Notes: generated from the letters alone by a model not told the origin. DNA of 22,712 bases from Hydnum rufescens UP504 (GCA_014904985.1 MU129277.1:15835-38546), one strand, 5' to 3'. Numbered from the stretch's first letter, positions 8,697 to 17,710 are shown. Numbers and translations: made by a program.

Positions 8697-8857
8697 CTTG
8701 TAGTACCACACACCCACTTCGGCAGGTGTGTGGTACTTGTTTTGGCCTGCAGTCGTGGGTTCTTGGATCAGGTTGTGGGTGGCTGCACACATTTCTTTTT
8801 CATCTTGGAGGTTGGCGGTGTTCTTGTTGGGTGGGGTTTCGTGCATCAAGGGGAGAC
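8697..8857 (-). CDS. Best-preserved exon of the left arm (HTPAEVGVWYYK end)
   Basis: Bounded by a 3' splice site (TAG ending at 8858) and a 5' splice site (GTATTT from 8696). In one frame it is open throughout, entered with two bases of a split codon and left in phase 0. It reads HETPPNKNTANLQDEKE early and ends YHTPAEVGVWYYK. The composition is N/T/P/E-rich, with no known domain. The last nine residues before YYK are encoded by the palindrome 8703-8736. It is part of an array in which other exons hold stops, so it could be a remnant of a once-coding gene or an accidental frame in a structured RNA. Confidence 0.35.
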
Positions 8858-10046
8858 CTAGAATAATCAATAATACATTAGTTTGAAAAAAAAAAAAAAG
8901 CAGCCCCCAAAGAGCAGCTACTGCTGCTCTTTGGGTGCCATTGTATGAGAAACTCACTAGCTATTACCACACACCTGCAGCAGTGGGTATGTGGTACTGT
9001 ATTTCATCCGTCATTGCATACATTGTGGGTGTTCAGGCCTTGGGCTCTGGGATCGGGTTGTGGGTTGTGGGTGGCTGCACACATCCCTTTTTTGTGTGGG
9101 GGGTTTTTGTGCTGGGGGATGGATCAATCAGTAAATAACATGTTAATTTAGAATTTAAAAAAAAACAAAGGAAGCACCAAAAGAGCTGCTCAAGCTGCTC
9201 ATTTGGTGCTTTCCTACATCCTGTAATTGAAAACTTAAGAGGTATTACCACACACCCACTGCAGCGGGTGTGTGGTATGCAATTTCATCAATCTTGTCGA
9301 TCATTGTGTTCAGGGGGCAGGCAGTCAGGGCATGGTGGCTGCGTGTACTGGGGGCTCATCCATGTGTGGGATTTCATGTAGGGAAGGGACCTAGAACAAT
9401 GAATAATAATACATTAGTAAAAAAAAAAAGAAAACAGAGGTGCCAAAAGAGCAGCTTCTGCTGCTCTTTGGCACTGGTGGGATTACTAGTAGACATACCT
9501 AATATTACCACACACCCGCTTCAGTGGGTGTGTGGTTTGTCTGGCACTTGTGTTGTGTTTTCAATTGCTGTTCATGAGTTTCGTTTGGTGGGCTGGTTGT
9601 TGTTCTCCCATGTTTGTTTGGCAGGGTCATGGGTCCTGAGTTCAGATGACAACCTAGAAATAATATGTCAGTAACAAAGAAAAAAGAAAAAAGAAAGGCC
9701 ACACAAAAGGAGCAGCATATGCTGCTCCTTTTGCATGGTTGTACTTACTGTGGAATTACCACACACCCACCAAAGCAGGTGTGTGGTTTTGTCTGGGGCC
9801 CCTGCGGCCTTGTGTCATGCATTCCCATTCCTCGGTTTCATCTGGGGGGGGTGTTCTTGGCATGATGCATTTCAGCATCTCATTTGGCAGGTGGTTCAGG
9901 CAATAACCTAGAATAATAAATTATGTGTTAGTTAAAAATTAAAATGAACACAAAAAGAGCAGCCAGGGCTGCTCTTTTTGCGTCATTGGGTGTGTACAGT
10001 GACTTCCATTATGTTGAACCACACACCTGCCACAGTGGGTGTGTGG

Positions 10047-10165
10047 TTTGTGTTGCTGCCTCTCGTGCCTTTGTTTGGTGGTTTCATTTGCCCAGTTTCA
10101 TTTGCTGTGGCTTTGTTTGCCTGGGGCCACTCATTGGGTGGCCTGTCATTGGTTTTGGTTTTGAT
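10047..10165 (-). CDS. Open exon of the left arm ending NHTPTVAGVW
   Basis: Follows the 3' splice site at 10166 in phase 0. The open frame reads KTNDRPPNEWPQANKATANE and later ends NHTPTVAGVW over the palindrome at 10019-10046, just past the coordinates given. The previous exon (10270-10410) is open up to its splice site in the frame that joins in phase and holds a poly-Gln tract encoded by (GTTGCT)n at about 10331-10353 on the opposite strand. That exon uses a different frame through its palindrome (THLHQWVCGHK). The 5' splice site after 10019 is weak (GTCACT). Confidence 0.3.
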
Positions 10166-10409
10166 CTGGAATAATAAAGGCTTCATTAGTATAAAAATTC
10201 ACAGCAGCACAAAAAGAGTAGCTTGGGCTACTCTTTTTGTGCTATTGTATCTACTGAGAGAAAAATTACCTTATGGCCACACACCCACTGATGCAGGTGT
10301 GTGGTCATGGTCATGCACTGGGGCTGCCACTGTTGCTGTTGCTGTTGCTGTTGTGTCATGGTCGTGTGCTCACCTTTCTGTTCCTGGGTGTGTGGCTGTG
10401 TACTTGTGA

Positions 10410-11054
10410 AATTCAATGCCGGCAATTGCCAATACTGAAGAAGTGCCCAAGTGCCAGCCCTACAAGCACAGCACCCTCAATAGCAAGCATGTAGATATGA
10501 AATAAATACTGTATAATAAATATTTGTCCAATAAAATGTGAAGAAGAAGATAATGAGTCAGAGCTCAATAAGGCATGATATGGCCAATTGAAAAGTGGAT
10601 TGGGCCACTTCTATGCATCAGAATTGGCCCAAATTTAAATATAGTAATGGTATATATACACCCTACATGGGCAATTGATTATCTTGGACAATTGTGGCAT
10701 TTTTCAATTTTTCACACCTTCAATTCCCTAAATAGGGAATTGAAGGTGTGAAAAATTGAAAAATGCCACAATTGTCCAAGATAATCAATTGCCCATGTAG
10801 GGTGTATATATACCATTACTATATTTAAATTTGGGCCAATTCTGATGCATAGAAGTGGCCCAATCCACTTTGCAATTGGCCATATCATGCCTTATTGAGC
10901 TCTGACTCATTATCTTCTTCTTCACATTTTATTGGACAAATATTTATTATACAGTATTTATTTCATATCTACATGCTTGCTATTGAGGTGTGCTGTGCTT
11001 GTAGGGCCAGCACTTGGGCGCTTCTTCAGTATTGGCAATTGCCGGCATTGAATT
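10410..11054. repeat. Central 645-bp palindrome of A with mirrored TATA boxes
   Basis: Two ~322-base arms meet at 10731/10732 (core ccctaaataggg). Differences between arms are few single bases, so the DNA can form a nearly complete cruciform and its RNA a very long hairpin. TATATATA lies at 10651-10658 and, mirrored, at 10805-10812. Each faces outward ~75 bases from the centre, and an outward ATG lies at 10973. The first exon of each arm begins inside the palindrome. The layout suggests a two-way promoter feeding both arms. Element B has the same palindrome at 19298-19949. Confidence 0.9.
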
Positions 11055-11115
11055 TTGCATCTTCCTTCTCATCTCCAACCACAACAAGTAACCACCCAAA
11101 AAGGCAAGTGTGCAA

Positions 11116-12470
11116 CCACACACCCGCCCATGTGGGTGTGTGGTCACAAGGTGAGTTTTTCTTCTTGTAGATACAACAGCGCAAAAAGAGCAGCAAAGCT
11201 GCTCTTTTTGCACTTCTTTGAATCTTTTTACTAACACATCTTGTATTCTTCTAGATTGAGGCCTGGGGTCTAAGGCACAACGAAAACCCCTGAAAAGAAG
11301 GCCCAAACAGCAATGCCCCAAATGAAGATGCACCAAACAACGTGACATACGGCAATGCACCCACTGCACAACATATGGCACAGCACCAACCATGCGACAC
11401 ATGGCACCACACCAACCACACAACATATGGCAACATGCCAATGATGCAACAAACAGCAACATGCGACACACGGCAATGCGCCAAATGATGTGATACACAA
11501 CAATGTGCCAAATGAGGATGCATACAGTAATGCACCAAACAAGGATGTGATGGCACCATATGAGGGCCCCAGGAACCACACACCCACCATGGTGGGTGTG
11601 TGGTCCTATATTAGGTGAGTCCCTGCCCCTGTAGCTACAACCATGCAAAAAGAGCAGCAAAAGCTGCTCTTTTTGTGTGGTCTTTAACTTTTAACTCACA
11701 TATAACAATATATTGTAGGTCAATGCCAACGAATGTGGACACAAAAACCCCACCAACCCTGCCTGTTGACACCCGAATGATGGGGGGATCCATGCAAACC
11801 ACCCCACAAATGAACCGGAGTACACAGCCCCAGTACCCCAGACCTGCTGCAGCAGGTGCGGGGTACTACAAGGTTAGTTTGTTTTTTTGTTTTATTTTTT
11901 ATTCTTGTGGTGCAAAAAGAGCAGCATGAGCTGCTCTTTTTGCACTGCATTGATGTCTAACTAACTTTGTATTGATTTCTTTAGATCCTGGACCAGAACC
12001 TGAACCCAGCTCACCATGAATCTGTGAACATGCCATGAACGAAAACCATGAACAACCACATGAATGGAGCCATCAACAACACCCCCTCAAGGGATCGGAG
12101 CCCAGGCCCCCCAACAAGGGTGGATGAGCCACACACCCGCTGTGGCAGGTGTGTGGCCATATAAGGTATATTGTTTTTAATAGCTACAACTGCACAAGAA
12201 GAGCAGCAGTCACTGCTCTTCTTGCATAAGTTTTAATTTTTAATTACCATGTTTACTATTCTAGGTCAAGATGTCCCACCCCAATGCATGAAGATACACA
12301 GCCACAAGCCCAAACCTGCAGATGCTAGGACCCCAACCAAACCCTGCACCCGATTATGCATGAACACAAACAAATGAAGGACAATGAATGAAAACCCAAG
12401 GGAGTGCCCAAATCGAACCAACCCCGACTGGGGCATATGAACCCCACCCACTGTGGTGGGTGTGGTGCGT
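11116..12470 (+). other. Right arm of A: five exon-end hairpins and four hairpin-bearing introns
   Basis: Plus strand, outward. Exon-end palindromes: 11116-11143, 11576-11603, 11832-11867, 12128-12157 and a shortened one at ~12443-12465. Introns: 11151-11254 (GTGAGT, TTACTAAC, CTAG), 11615-11718 (GTGAGT...GTAG), 11873-11984 (GTTAGT, CTAACTAAC, TTAG), 12166-12264 (GTATAT...CTAG); lengths 104, 104, 112, 99. Intronic hairpins: 11181-11211, 11645-11676, 11910-11945, 12195-12224. The exon 11719-11872 is open and in phase with its neighbours, ending AAAGAGYYK. The exon 11255-11614 holds NAPNED / TYGNAP-type peptide repeats and ends NHTPTMVGVW but has a stop and a frame switch. The exon 11985-12165 is off frame by one base in a C-run. 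Confidence 0.8.
11719..11872 (+). CDS. Open exon of the right arm (SMPTNVDTK ... AAAGAGYYK)
   Basis: Open from 3' splice site to 5' splice site. The incoming phase matches the preceding exon read in its HTPxxxGVW frame (two bases left over), and it leaves in phase 0, matching the next exon. It begins SMPTNVDTKTPPTLPVDTR and ends with YPRPAAAGAGYYK over the palindrome 11832-11867. The B copy of this exon has one G less in a G-run and is frame-shifted. There is no known domain. It is the best evidence that the right arm once coded for protein. Confidence 0.35.
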
Positions 12471-12649
12471 ATATGCAGGTGCATGACCAGCAGGAACCAT
12501 GCCCCCCTGTGGTGACAGACCCCGGGGGGGGGGGGATAATATGTATATAATTATAGTAGTAATAATAATAAATAAATAAATAATCTAGCACAGCCATGGA
12601 TTGGCTGAAATGAATTGGAATGACTGTATTTTGGCCGTATTTTGGCCAT
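12471..12649. other. Right subterminal region of A: G12 run, ATA/AATA repeats, GGCC words
   Basis: A run of about 12 G (near 12522-12533) is followed by (ATA)n and (AAATA)n to ~12582, then 'ccatggattggctgaaatg' and two TTTTGGCC words. The same blocks occur mirrored in B (17745-17850) and C (21407-21495). Homopolymer length here is likely unreliable. Confidence 0.6.
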
Positions 12650-12730
12650 ACTGTCTGGGGACCTATTAGGTACCATTTTCTGCCCTGAAAATGGTATCTA
12701 ATTAGGTCCCCAATTTGACTGACCAGCCTG
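12650..12730. repeat. Right terminal inverted repeat of A, self-foldback
   Basis: Hairpin 12657-12711 (GGGGACCTATTAGGTACCA against its partner, with one changed base, GGTATC instead of GGTACC), then AATTTGACTGACCAGCCTG at the end. It is nearly identical, inverted, to the left end of element B (17634-17710). Confidence 0.85.
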
Positions 12731-14267
12731 GCTTGATGTACTATATCCAAGCCTGGGTATGCTGCGAACACTGCCCCCCACACCGCAAGATGCCTGTTGG
12801 CATTCTCATAGGTTCAAGCCCACTGTAGGGCCACATGATCTGTAATCACTATGTTCTTTTTGCCTTCAATAAATGGTTGGAATCACACTAGTGCTTCCTT
12901 AACTCCCAGAGCTTCCCTTTCAGTCACTGAATAGTTCCTTTCAGCTGACTTCAGAGATCTGCTCCAGTAGGCAATCACTTACTCGACATTAACTATTGTG
13001 TCTTCTATGCTTTCAGCCCAAGAACCCAGATTGGGTACATCATTTGTATTCTTCAAGACTTGATGGGCTAGTTTTGGGACTGGTTTGCCCTTGGCATGAG
13101 CATCTACGACCTTATTGTAGGTCTTCATGCCTTTCAGATCTTGTAGGGCTATGGGCTGTACCTGCTGTAGACTAGCTCCCATTGCTACATCAGAGGCATC
13201 AGAGTATATGCAATATGGTTTTCCAGGCATTGCATGCCCCAGTATGGGGGCTGAGATGAGTCCTTCCTTAATGTCTTTGAAGGCTCATTCCTGTTCTGCC
13301 CCCCAGATCCAGCTCATGCTTTTTCGTAATAATTCAAATAATGGTGTGGCCCACTCTGAATAGTGGGGTATGTAGTGTGAGAAATAGACGGCCATTCCCA
13401 AGAACATTTGTAGTGTGGCTTTATTATGTGGGTGAGCCAAGCCTGTAATGGCTTTGATATTTTCCTTGTGCATCAACAGCCCCAGCTGGGAGACTTTTTG
13501 TCCTAGTAGCAGGATAGAGGTATACATGAAATGACATTTCTTTGGCACTAGAGTCAGCTTGGCTTCTGCACAAGCCTGGAGGACTTGGTCGAGATGCTCC
13601 AGGTGCTCCTCATATGATTTCGAGTACACCACTATATTGTCTATGTAGACTAGTGAGAATATCCATAGAAAAGGGGCTAGGATAGATTGCATCATCCTCT
13701 GGAAAATGGAGGGGCCATTCCTGAGGCCAAAGGGCATCTGTTTGAACTGCCAGAGCCCTCAATGTGAATGAAAAGCTGTCTTCTCTTTATCGTCCTCATC
13801 CATCATCATCTGATGAAATCCCACTAGCACATTGAGGGTGGACAACACCTGTGATCCAGACAGAGCTTGCAGGATTTCAGCTTGCCATGGGATTGGGAAC
13901 TCATCTGGTATAGTCATGGTGTTGAGTTTCCTGTAGTCTACACAGAACCTCGGCTTCCTGTTTCTATATGCTATTACTACAGGAGCAGCCCAGGGGCTTT
14001 TCAAGGGTTCTACTACTTCCTGACAAATCCATTTATCCATCTGCTCATCAATCACCAGTCTTTTTGCTGGGGAGGCCCCATACATCAGCATGGAGACTGG
14101 GTGAGCCTCCTCTTTTGTGTGGATCTTGGTGATTGTATCCAATGTCCCCAGGTGATCATTGAAACCGAATGCCTGGATGTGTCTTCTGATCAGCTTCAGC
14201 ATCTTCACTCATATGTCTGAAGGGGCATCTGGAGCTATGTCTATAAACTCCTCCAGCTTCTTCAATC
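12731..14267 (-). pseudogene. Ty3/gypsy reverse transcriptase and RNase H, broken
   Basis: Minus-strand order: RT fingers and palm (IQAFGFNDHLGTL, SPWAAPVVI, FCVDYRKLN, IPDEFPIP, LSTLNVLVGFHQ), a TGA, then FKQMPFGLRNGPS, YIDNIVVYS, thumb motifs (FLGMAVYFSHYIP), tether (SMSWIWGAEQE, TGA), RNase H (YCIYSDASDVAMGA, YSVTEREALGVKEAL, VITDHVALQWA) up to GLDIVHQA at the junction with A. Two palm Asp residues are lost: LSTLD has become LSTLN and YIDD has become YIDN. At least five in-frame TGA codons are present, most explainable as CGA or TGG changed to TGA. The element is clearly inactive. Confidence 0.93.
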
Positions 14268-14389
14268 TGTACATTGTGGAAGATAAAAACATCCAGTATC
14301 AGAAAATGCGAAATCACACCACTCCCAGCCTTTGGACAATCACATGACCAATTATGAAATTAATTACGGCTACATGCAGAAATTGAATT

Positions 14390-14810
14390 TGTTCTATAAC
14401 TCCATCAGTTTTGATCAGAAAGGTACGCCCATATAACATCTGGAAAGCCACGATTCACACCTTTCTAATGGTAGCAAACACAAGTCGAATGGACCAGAAC
14501 TGCACTCTCCAGGCCAATTTTACTATAAAAATCCAGGATTTCCAGTAAAAAACGAATTTATCCATCAGTTTGCATCCAATCCTTTCGAAATAACCGCACC
14601 TGGAAAGATATTAAAAATTAGCATCCAATGGTACTGAGCACATGAAGAACAGATCAAAACTGAACTCTACAGAACAATATTACTATCAGAATCAACACCC
14701 ATCAATATTTTACAAATTTCTCTGTCAGTTCGCATCTGATCTGCTTGGAACCACCTCACCCAGAAAGCTGTTAAAAATACGCATCTAATGATACCAAGAG
14801 CGTCTACTAT
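14390..14810. repeat. Three diverged ~165-bp modules
   Basis: Shared order in each: 'tccatcagtttgcatc/tctgtcagttcgcatc', then 'cctggaaag/cccagaaag', then 'ttaaaaat...gcatc(c/t)aatg', then 'aacagatcaaaactg' or 'tggaccagaactg'. They lie upstream of the TATA motif, a usual place for LTR enhancer repeats. Confidence 0.55.
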
Positions 14811-15010
14811 GGATGCAAACCACTGTTTCTACATCGAATCCCATCCCATGCACTTGTCCCCATTATCAACAAGCAACAAAACACCTTAACCATTGGACTA
14901 TGCTCAAATTAATCTCCAGAACCTGGAGATATCCCTTCATTTTGCTTCCCAGAATGCTCCATATGGTCAGTGACCTCATGCTCCAAGCATTCCACATGCT
15001 CAGCAAATTG

Positions 15011-15185
15011 GTGACATCACCCCTTCTATGATTTCTTTTGTTCTCTTATGCATGACTCACCTATGACACATCTATGACATCACCCTTCCATGATTTCTTT
15101 TGTTCTCTTATGCATGGCTCATCTATGACTCACATCTTCACCTTTTCTTTTGTTCTCACCTATGACTCACATATGACTCACCCAT
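15011..15185. repeat. 63-bp tandem repeat, ~2.5 copies
   Basis: Blocks 'gacatcacccttc(t/c)atgatttc' then 'ttttgttctcttatgcatg(a/g)ctca' begin at about 15011 and 15074. A shortened third copy starts near 15138, with extra 'tatgactcac' words. It sits just upstream of TATAAAAG. Confidence 0.75.
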
Positions 15186-15226
15186 GAGGGAGTCATTTTC
15201 TTTAAACACAGCCACCTCCAGAAAGG

Positions 15227-15234
15227 TATAAAAG
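15227..15234 (+). promoter_or_regulatory. TATA box (TATAAAAG) of the LTR-like insert
   Basis: TATAAAAG follows the tandem repeats. The next ~100 bases are C/T-rich with no long ORF, as expected for the transcription start of an LTR promoter. Orientation is plus, opposite to the gypsy element it sits in. Confidence 0.5.
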
Positions 15235-15637
15235 CTGGTAGATTTCCTGTATCCCCCCACAATCATCTCCTCTCTGGAAATCATCACTGTCAACCACTGT
15301 CAACTTTTCTGCTTGCCTCTAAAGAACAGTCTATCTATAAGCCATCTGGAGCTAAGTCATCTTCAAGGTTGTTGAGACAAAGCCACTGGAAGCCTTCTAT
15401 GTGAATCACTAAAGCCAAGGATAGTTGCAGGACCTAAGGTTAGAGTTGCTGGACATCCAAGGAAAAGTAAGCATAATGAAATATGAATCAGGTTTTGAAG
15501 AAAGAAGGAAGAAAGATACTAACAAGACTAACCAAGCACTGACCAGTCTGTAACTCACAGATATCTGCATTTTGACCAGGAGAATGTAAACAATAATACA
15601 CAAATATCAGTAAATGAACCAACACAACATGAACAAC

Positions 15638-15752
15638 ATATAAGCCTTTCTACAAGCATCCCAGGTGTATAAGCCTTTCCATAAGCATCCCACACAATGT
15701 ATAAGCCTTCCTACAAGCATCCCCTATGTATAAGCCTTTCTACAAGCATCCC
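15638..15752. repeat. Tandem repeat, four copies of a 24-bp word
   Basis: Four copies of 'tataagcct(t)tctacaagcatccc', at about 15641, 15669, 15700 and 15728, with short variable spacers of 3-9 bases. Two copies carry a single-base variant. Confidence 0.8.
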
Positions 15753-15905
15753 AGACAATATATCATTGACTACAGCTAGTCCATATCCCATCCTATTCTC
15801 CACTGAACACCATACACATCTTGCAGAGTGTGATCAACCATTGAAGTGAACCAACCCAACGAATAACAACAGAAATACAGTCTCCCATCTACACACTGGC
15901 TGAAC

Positions 15906-17633
15906 CAGATTTTGATTTGACAGTCATTGGAGCTCCCAACCCTTCTTCTATAATGTTGTCAGGTCCATGGGTTCTGATGTCTTGGGGCCCCACAGCTCAT
16001 CTGGATTGTCAGGTTCAGGAGGAGTCTCCAGCACTCATGACTTCACCAGCACTTGATTGGATAGGTCCCTGTCCCCTAGTGATCCCAAAGTGATCTTCTG
16101 TACTACATGAGCATAGTCTCTCAAGTGCCATGTCTGCTTGTCATCCTTGGCTCTGTTGAAGTATTGCTCTGGATCATGCAGCATGCCTAGTATGTCACCC
16201 TTACGAATCCATTCTGCTGAGGGGGACATATTGGCTACAGGTATGATAAGCTCCTCCGATCTAAGCAGCATTGAAGGGGCTGCCAGGAAGCAACCATTGC
16301 TCATGGAGAGTGTGACCCTCTCCATGAACCACTCGTCACACCCCTTAGCTGGACCCTCCATGGGAACCCTGGTGACCCAACTGGAATGGATCCTCATGTC
16401 CCTTGCAGCTTTCAGCAAGCAGGGCATGTGTCAGTGTTCTTGGTCATTGGTAGGGTTCCTGGAAGTGGCTAGGTATGTGGCACAATTTTTTATCTCTGGA
16501 GGATGGTGGGGCTGGACTTGAAACTTCTCTGGTGAGAAGGGAGTTGAATAGGTGTGAACATTGAACTGTTCCCCTGGCTGGTTAATCGCCAGGCATGTCT
16601 CCTGTGCTGTCCTCAGCACCGAGACTTCATAATTAACCTGGAAGTCTTCTCCTAGTAGTATGGGGACATTCATGCCTGGGATCATGTAGGCTTCTTCAAC
16701 AAATTCCAGAACTCGGTTATTTGTTGTGGGCATGAAGATGTGAAGGTTTATAAAGCCCAGGATCTTTGCCCGGTTGGTGAGCTTGAAGAGGCTAAGTTTC
16801 ATTCCCTTTTGTAGTTTCGGGCAGAGCTCTAGGGCATTGTAGCATTCCTCTGATATCAGGGTGATGTTGGTGCCTGAATCCAGTCATAGCTGTACTTCTG
16901 GGCTTGAGAGAGACCCTAAGTGACCCCCATACACACTGAGAGCTGTAATACTGAGGGCAGATTTCCCTGGGGCATAGTCCTAACTTTATGACAATGAATG
17001 ACCTTCACTGGAGGGTTGTTTGATGCCTCTCAAGATCTGGGCAGAGGGCTCCTGGCTGGCATCAATATTGTTGCCATGGCTGTGACTCTGTGATGCTTCT
17101 TTTTGAGGTCCTCAGGAGCTTGTTTCTCTGGCAGCTTCTTCAGCAGATCCAAGGGGACTTTTATGGGAGGGGGAAGCAGTATATTACTTGTTGCTATATT
17201 TACATTATGCAACAAGTTGAGGTGTGTTTCTATGTATGTGGGGTTCCTGTGGGGTACAGGGGGGCCAGATGATGAAGCTAGTTTCATCTGCCCTGTATTT
17301 AAAAATTCAGTGCCACATTGACCATTGCTGAGTACGCAGCCTTATAGTCAGGCATTTCATACTGCTGGTGCTCCTTTTTAAGTGTCTTCCTTTCTAGATG
17401 ATTAGAATACACCCTGAAGTGCTTGCAATCCCTAACCCAATGTTTTTCACTTCCACATGTGAAACATTTTTGATTGGGCTTGTGATGGCTAACTATGGCA
17501 TCATCCCAAGGGTAGGGATAGGTCTTTTCCACCATGTCTGCCCTTTTTTCCTGTGGGTAAGGGTGGCATGGTGGATGATAGGGTCTACCCCCCAGGCATC
17601 TTCCCACACTGAATGCCATCAAGGTGGCTTTCC
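15906..17633 (-). pseudogene. Ty3/gypsy gag C-terminal part (CCHC knuckle) and protease, broken
   Basis: Minus strand from 17633: PGKATLMAFSVGR, then the gag zinc knuckle KCFTCGSEKHWVRDC at 17425-17466 (C-x2-C-x4-H-x4-C), which packages RNA. A linker follows (LLKKLPEKQAPEDLKKKHH). The aspartic protease comes next: LDSGTNITLISEECY, catalytic Asp at 16878-16880, preceded by an in-frame TGA at 16884-16886, then NVPILLGEDF. The PR-RT linker is SSWVTRVPMEGPAKG, NGCFLAAPSMLL, SPSAEWIRKGDILGML, to PDELWGPKTSEP. Several frame changes (near 16430, 17030 and 17290) mark decay. It joins gag at 20653-21199 upstream once element B is removed. Confidence 0.9.
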
Positions 17634-17710
17634 CAGGCTGGTCAGTCAAATTGGGGACCTAATTAGGTACCATTTTCAGGGCAGAAAATGGTACCTAATA
17701 GGTCCCCACA
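17634..17710. repeat. Left terminal inverted repeat of B
   Basis: CAGGCTGGTCAGTCAAATT, then hairpin 17653-17707 with GGGGACCTAATTAGGTACC paired to GGTACCTAATAGGTCCCC. Nearly identical in inverted sense to 12650-12730. Confidence 0.85.

Larger units (their letters stand above)
8232..10304 (-). other. Left arm of A: nine exon-end hairpins alternating with hairpin-bearing introns
   Basis: Read on the minus strand from the centre outward. Exon-end palindromes (CCACACACCC...GGGTGTGTGG type) lie at 10277-10304, 10019-10046, 9759-9786, 9508-9535, 9246-9277, 8965-8996, 8703-8736, 8417-8452 and a weak 8232-8255. Clear introns follow most of them: 10166-10269, 9654-9748, 9391-9498, 8858-8957, 8590-8696 and 8363-8411, with 5' sites such as GTAAGT, GTATGT, GTGAGT, branch sites such as TACTAAT, and 3' TAG or CAG. 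The introns near 9908-10003 and ~9110-9234 have weak or lost sites. Intronic hairpins lie at 10206-10243, 9951-9980, 9704-9733, 9440-9474, ~9173-9210, 8906-8935 and 8626-8667. Several exons read as peptides ending HTPxxxGVW (8697-8857 is fully open, ending HTPAEVGVWYYK); stops occur in others, so coding status is unresolved. Confidence 0.8.
7849..12730. mobile_element. Element A: TIR transposon with central palindrome and two outward exon/intron hairpin arms
   Basis: A 4.9-kb element inserted into gypsy RNase H between DIVHQA (12731 side) and GVVHSN (7848 side). Ends are CACCTTGGTCAGTCA at the left and, on the minus strand from the right, CAGGCTGGTCAGTCA. Flanking gctcaat (7842-7848) and gcttgat (12731-12737) match at 5 of 7 bases with two transitions, a plausible aged 7-8 bp target duplication of hAT or KDZ size. 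Order inside: foldback TIR, GGCC-rich subterminal DNA, left arm (8232-10304), 645-bp palindrome (10410-11054), right arm (11116-12470), AT-rich subterminal DNA, foldback TIR. No transposase domain is recognised, so it is probably non-autonomous or belongs to an unknown class. Confidence 0.85.
14268..15905. mobile_element. LTR-like insert inside the gypsy protease-RT linker
   Basis: Coding similarity stops near 14267 (FIDIAPDAPS side) and resumes near 15906 (PDELWGPKTSEPMDL side). The insert begins TGTACATTGTGG and holds three diverged ~165-bp modules (about 14390-14810), a 63-bp tandem repeat (15011-15185), TATAAAAG at 15227, and a 'tataagcctttctacaagcatccc' tandem (15638-15752). This mix, with a TATA box about 60% along, is typical of a solo LTR. 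The exact right end and a target duplication were not found, so the class and bounds are tentative. Confidence 0.5.

Noticed and set aside
8232..10304. CRISPR-like array (regularly spaced palindromic repeats)
   Set aside because: Units are ~250 bases apart with two different palindromes, conserved splice signals between them, and varied repeat sequence. The setting is eukaryotic transposon DNA with no cas genes.
10331..10353. (GTTGCT)n repeat as a separate microsatellite feature
   Set aside because: It is short and lies inside the first left-arm exon, where it codes a poly-Gln tract; described there instead.
10980..11660. 226-codon minus-strand ORF (Cys/His/Val-rich), the longest in the window, with a counterpart at 18686-19321
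   Set aside because: It runs antisense through two predicted introns and their hairpins. Over the exon 11255-11590 all three antisense frames are open, so the openness comes from CA-rich composition lacking TTA, CTA and TCA on the sense strand.
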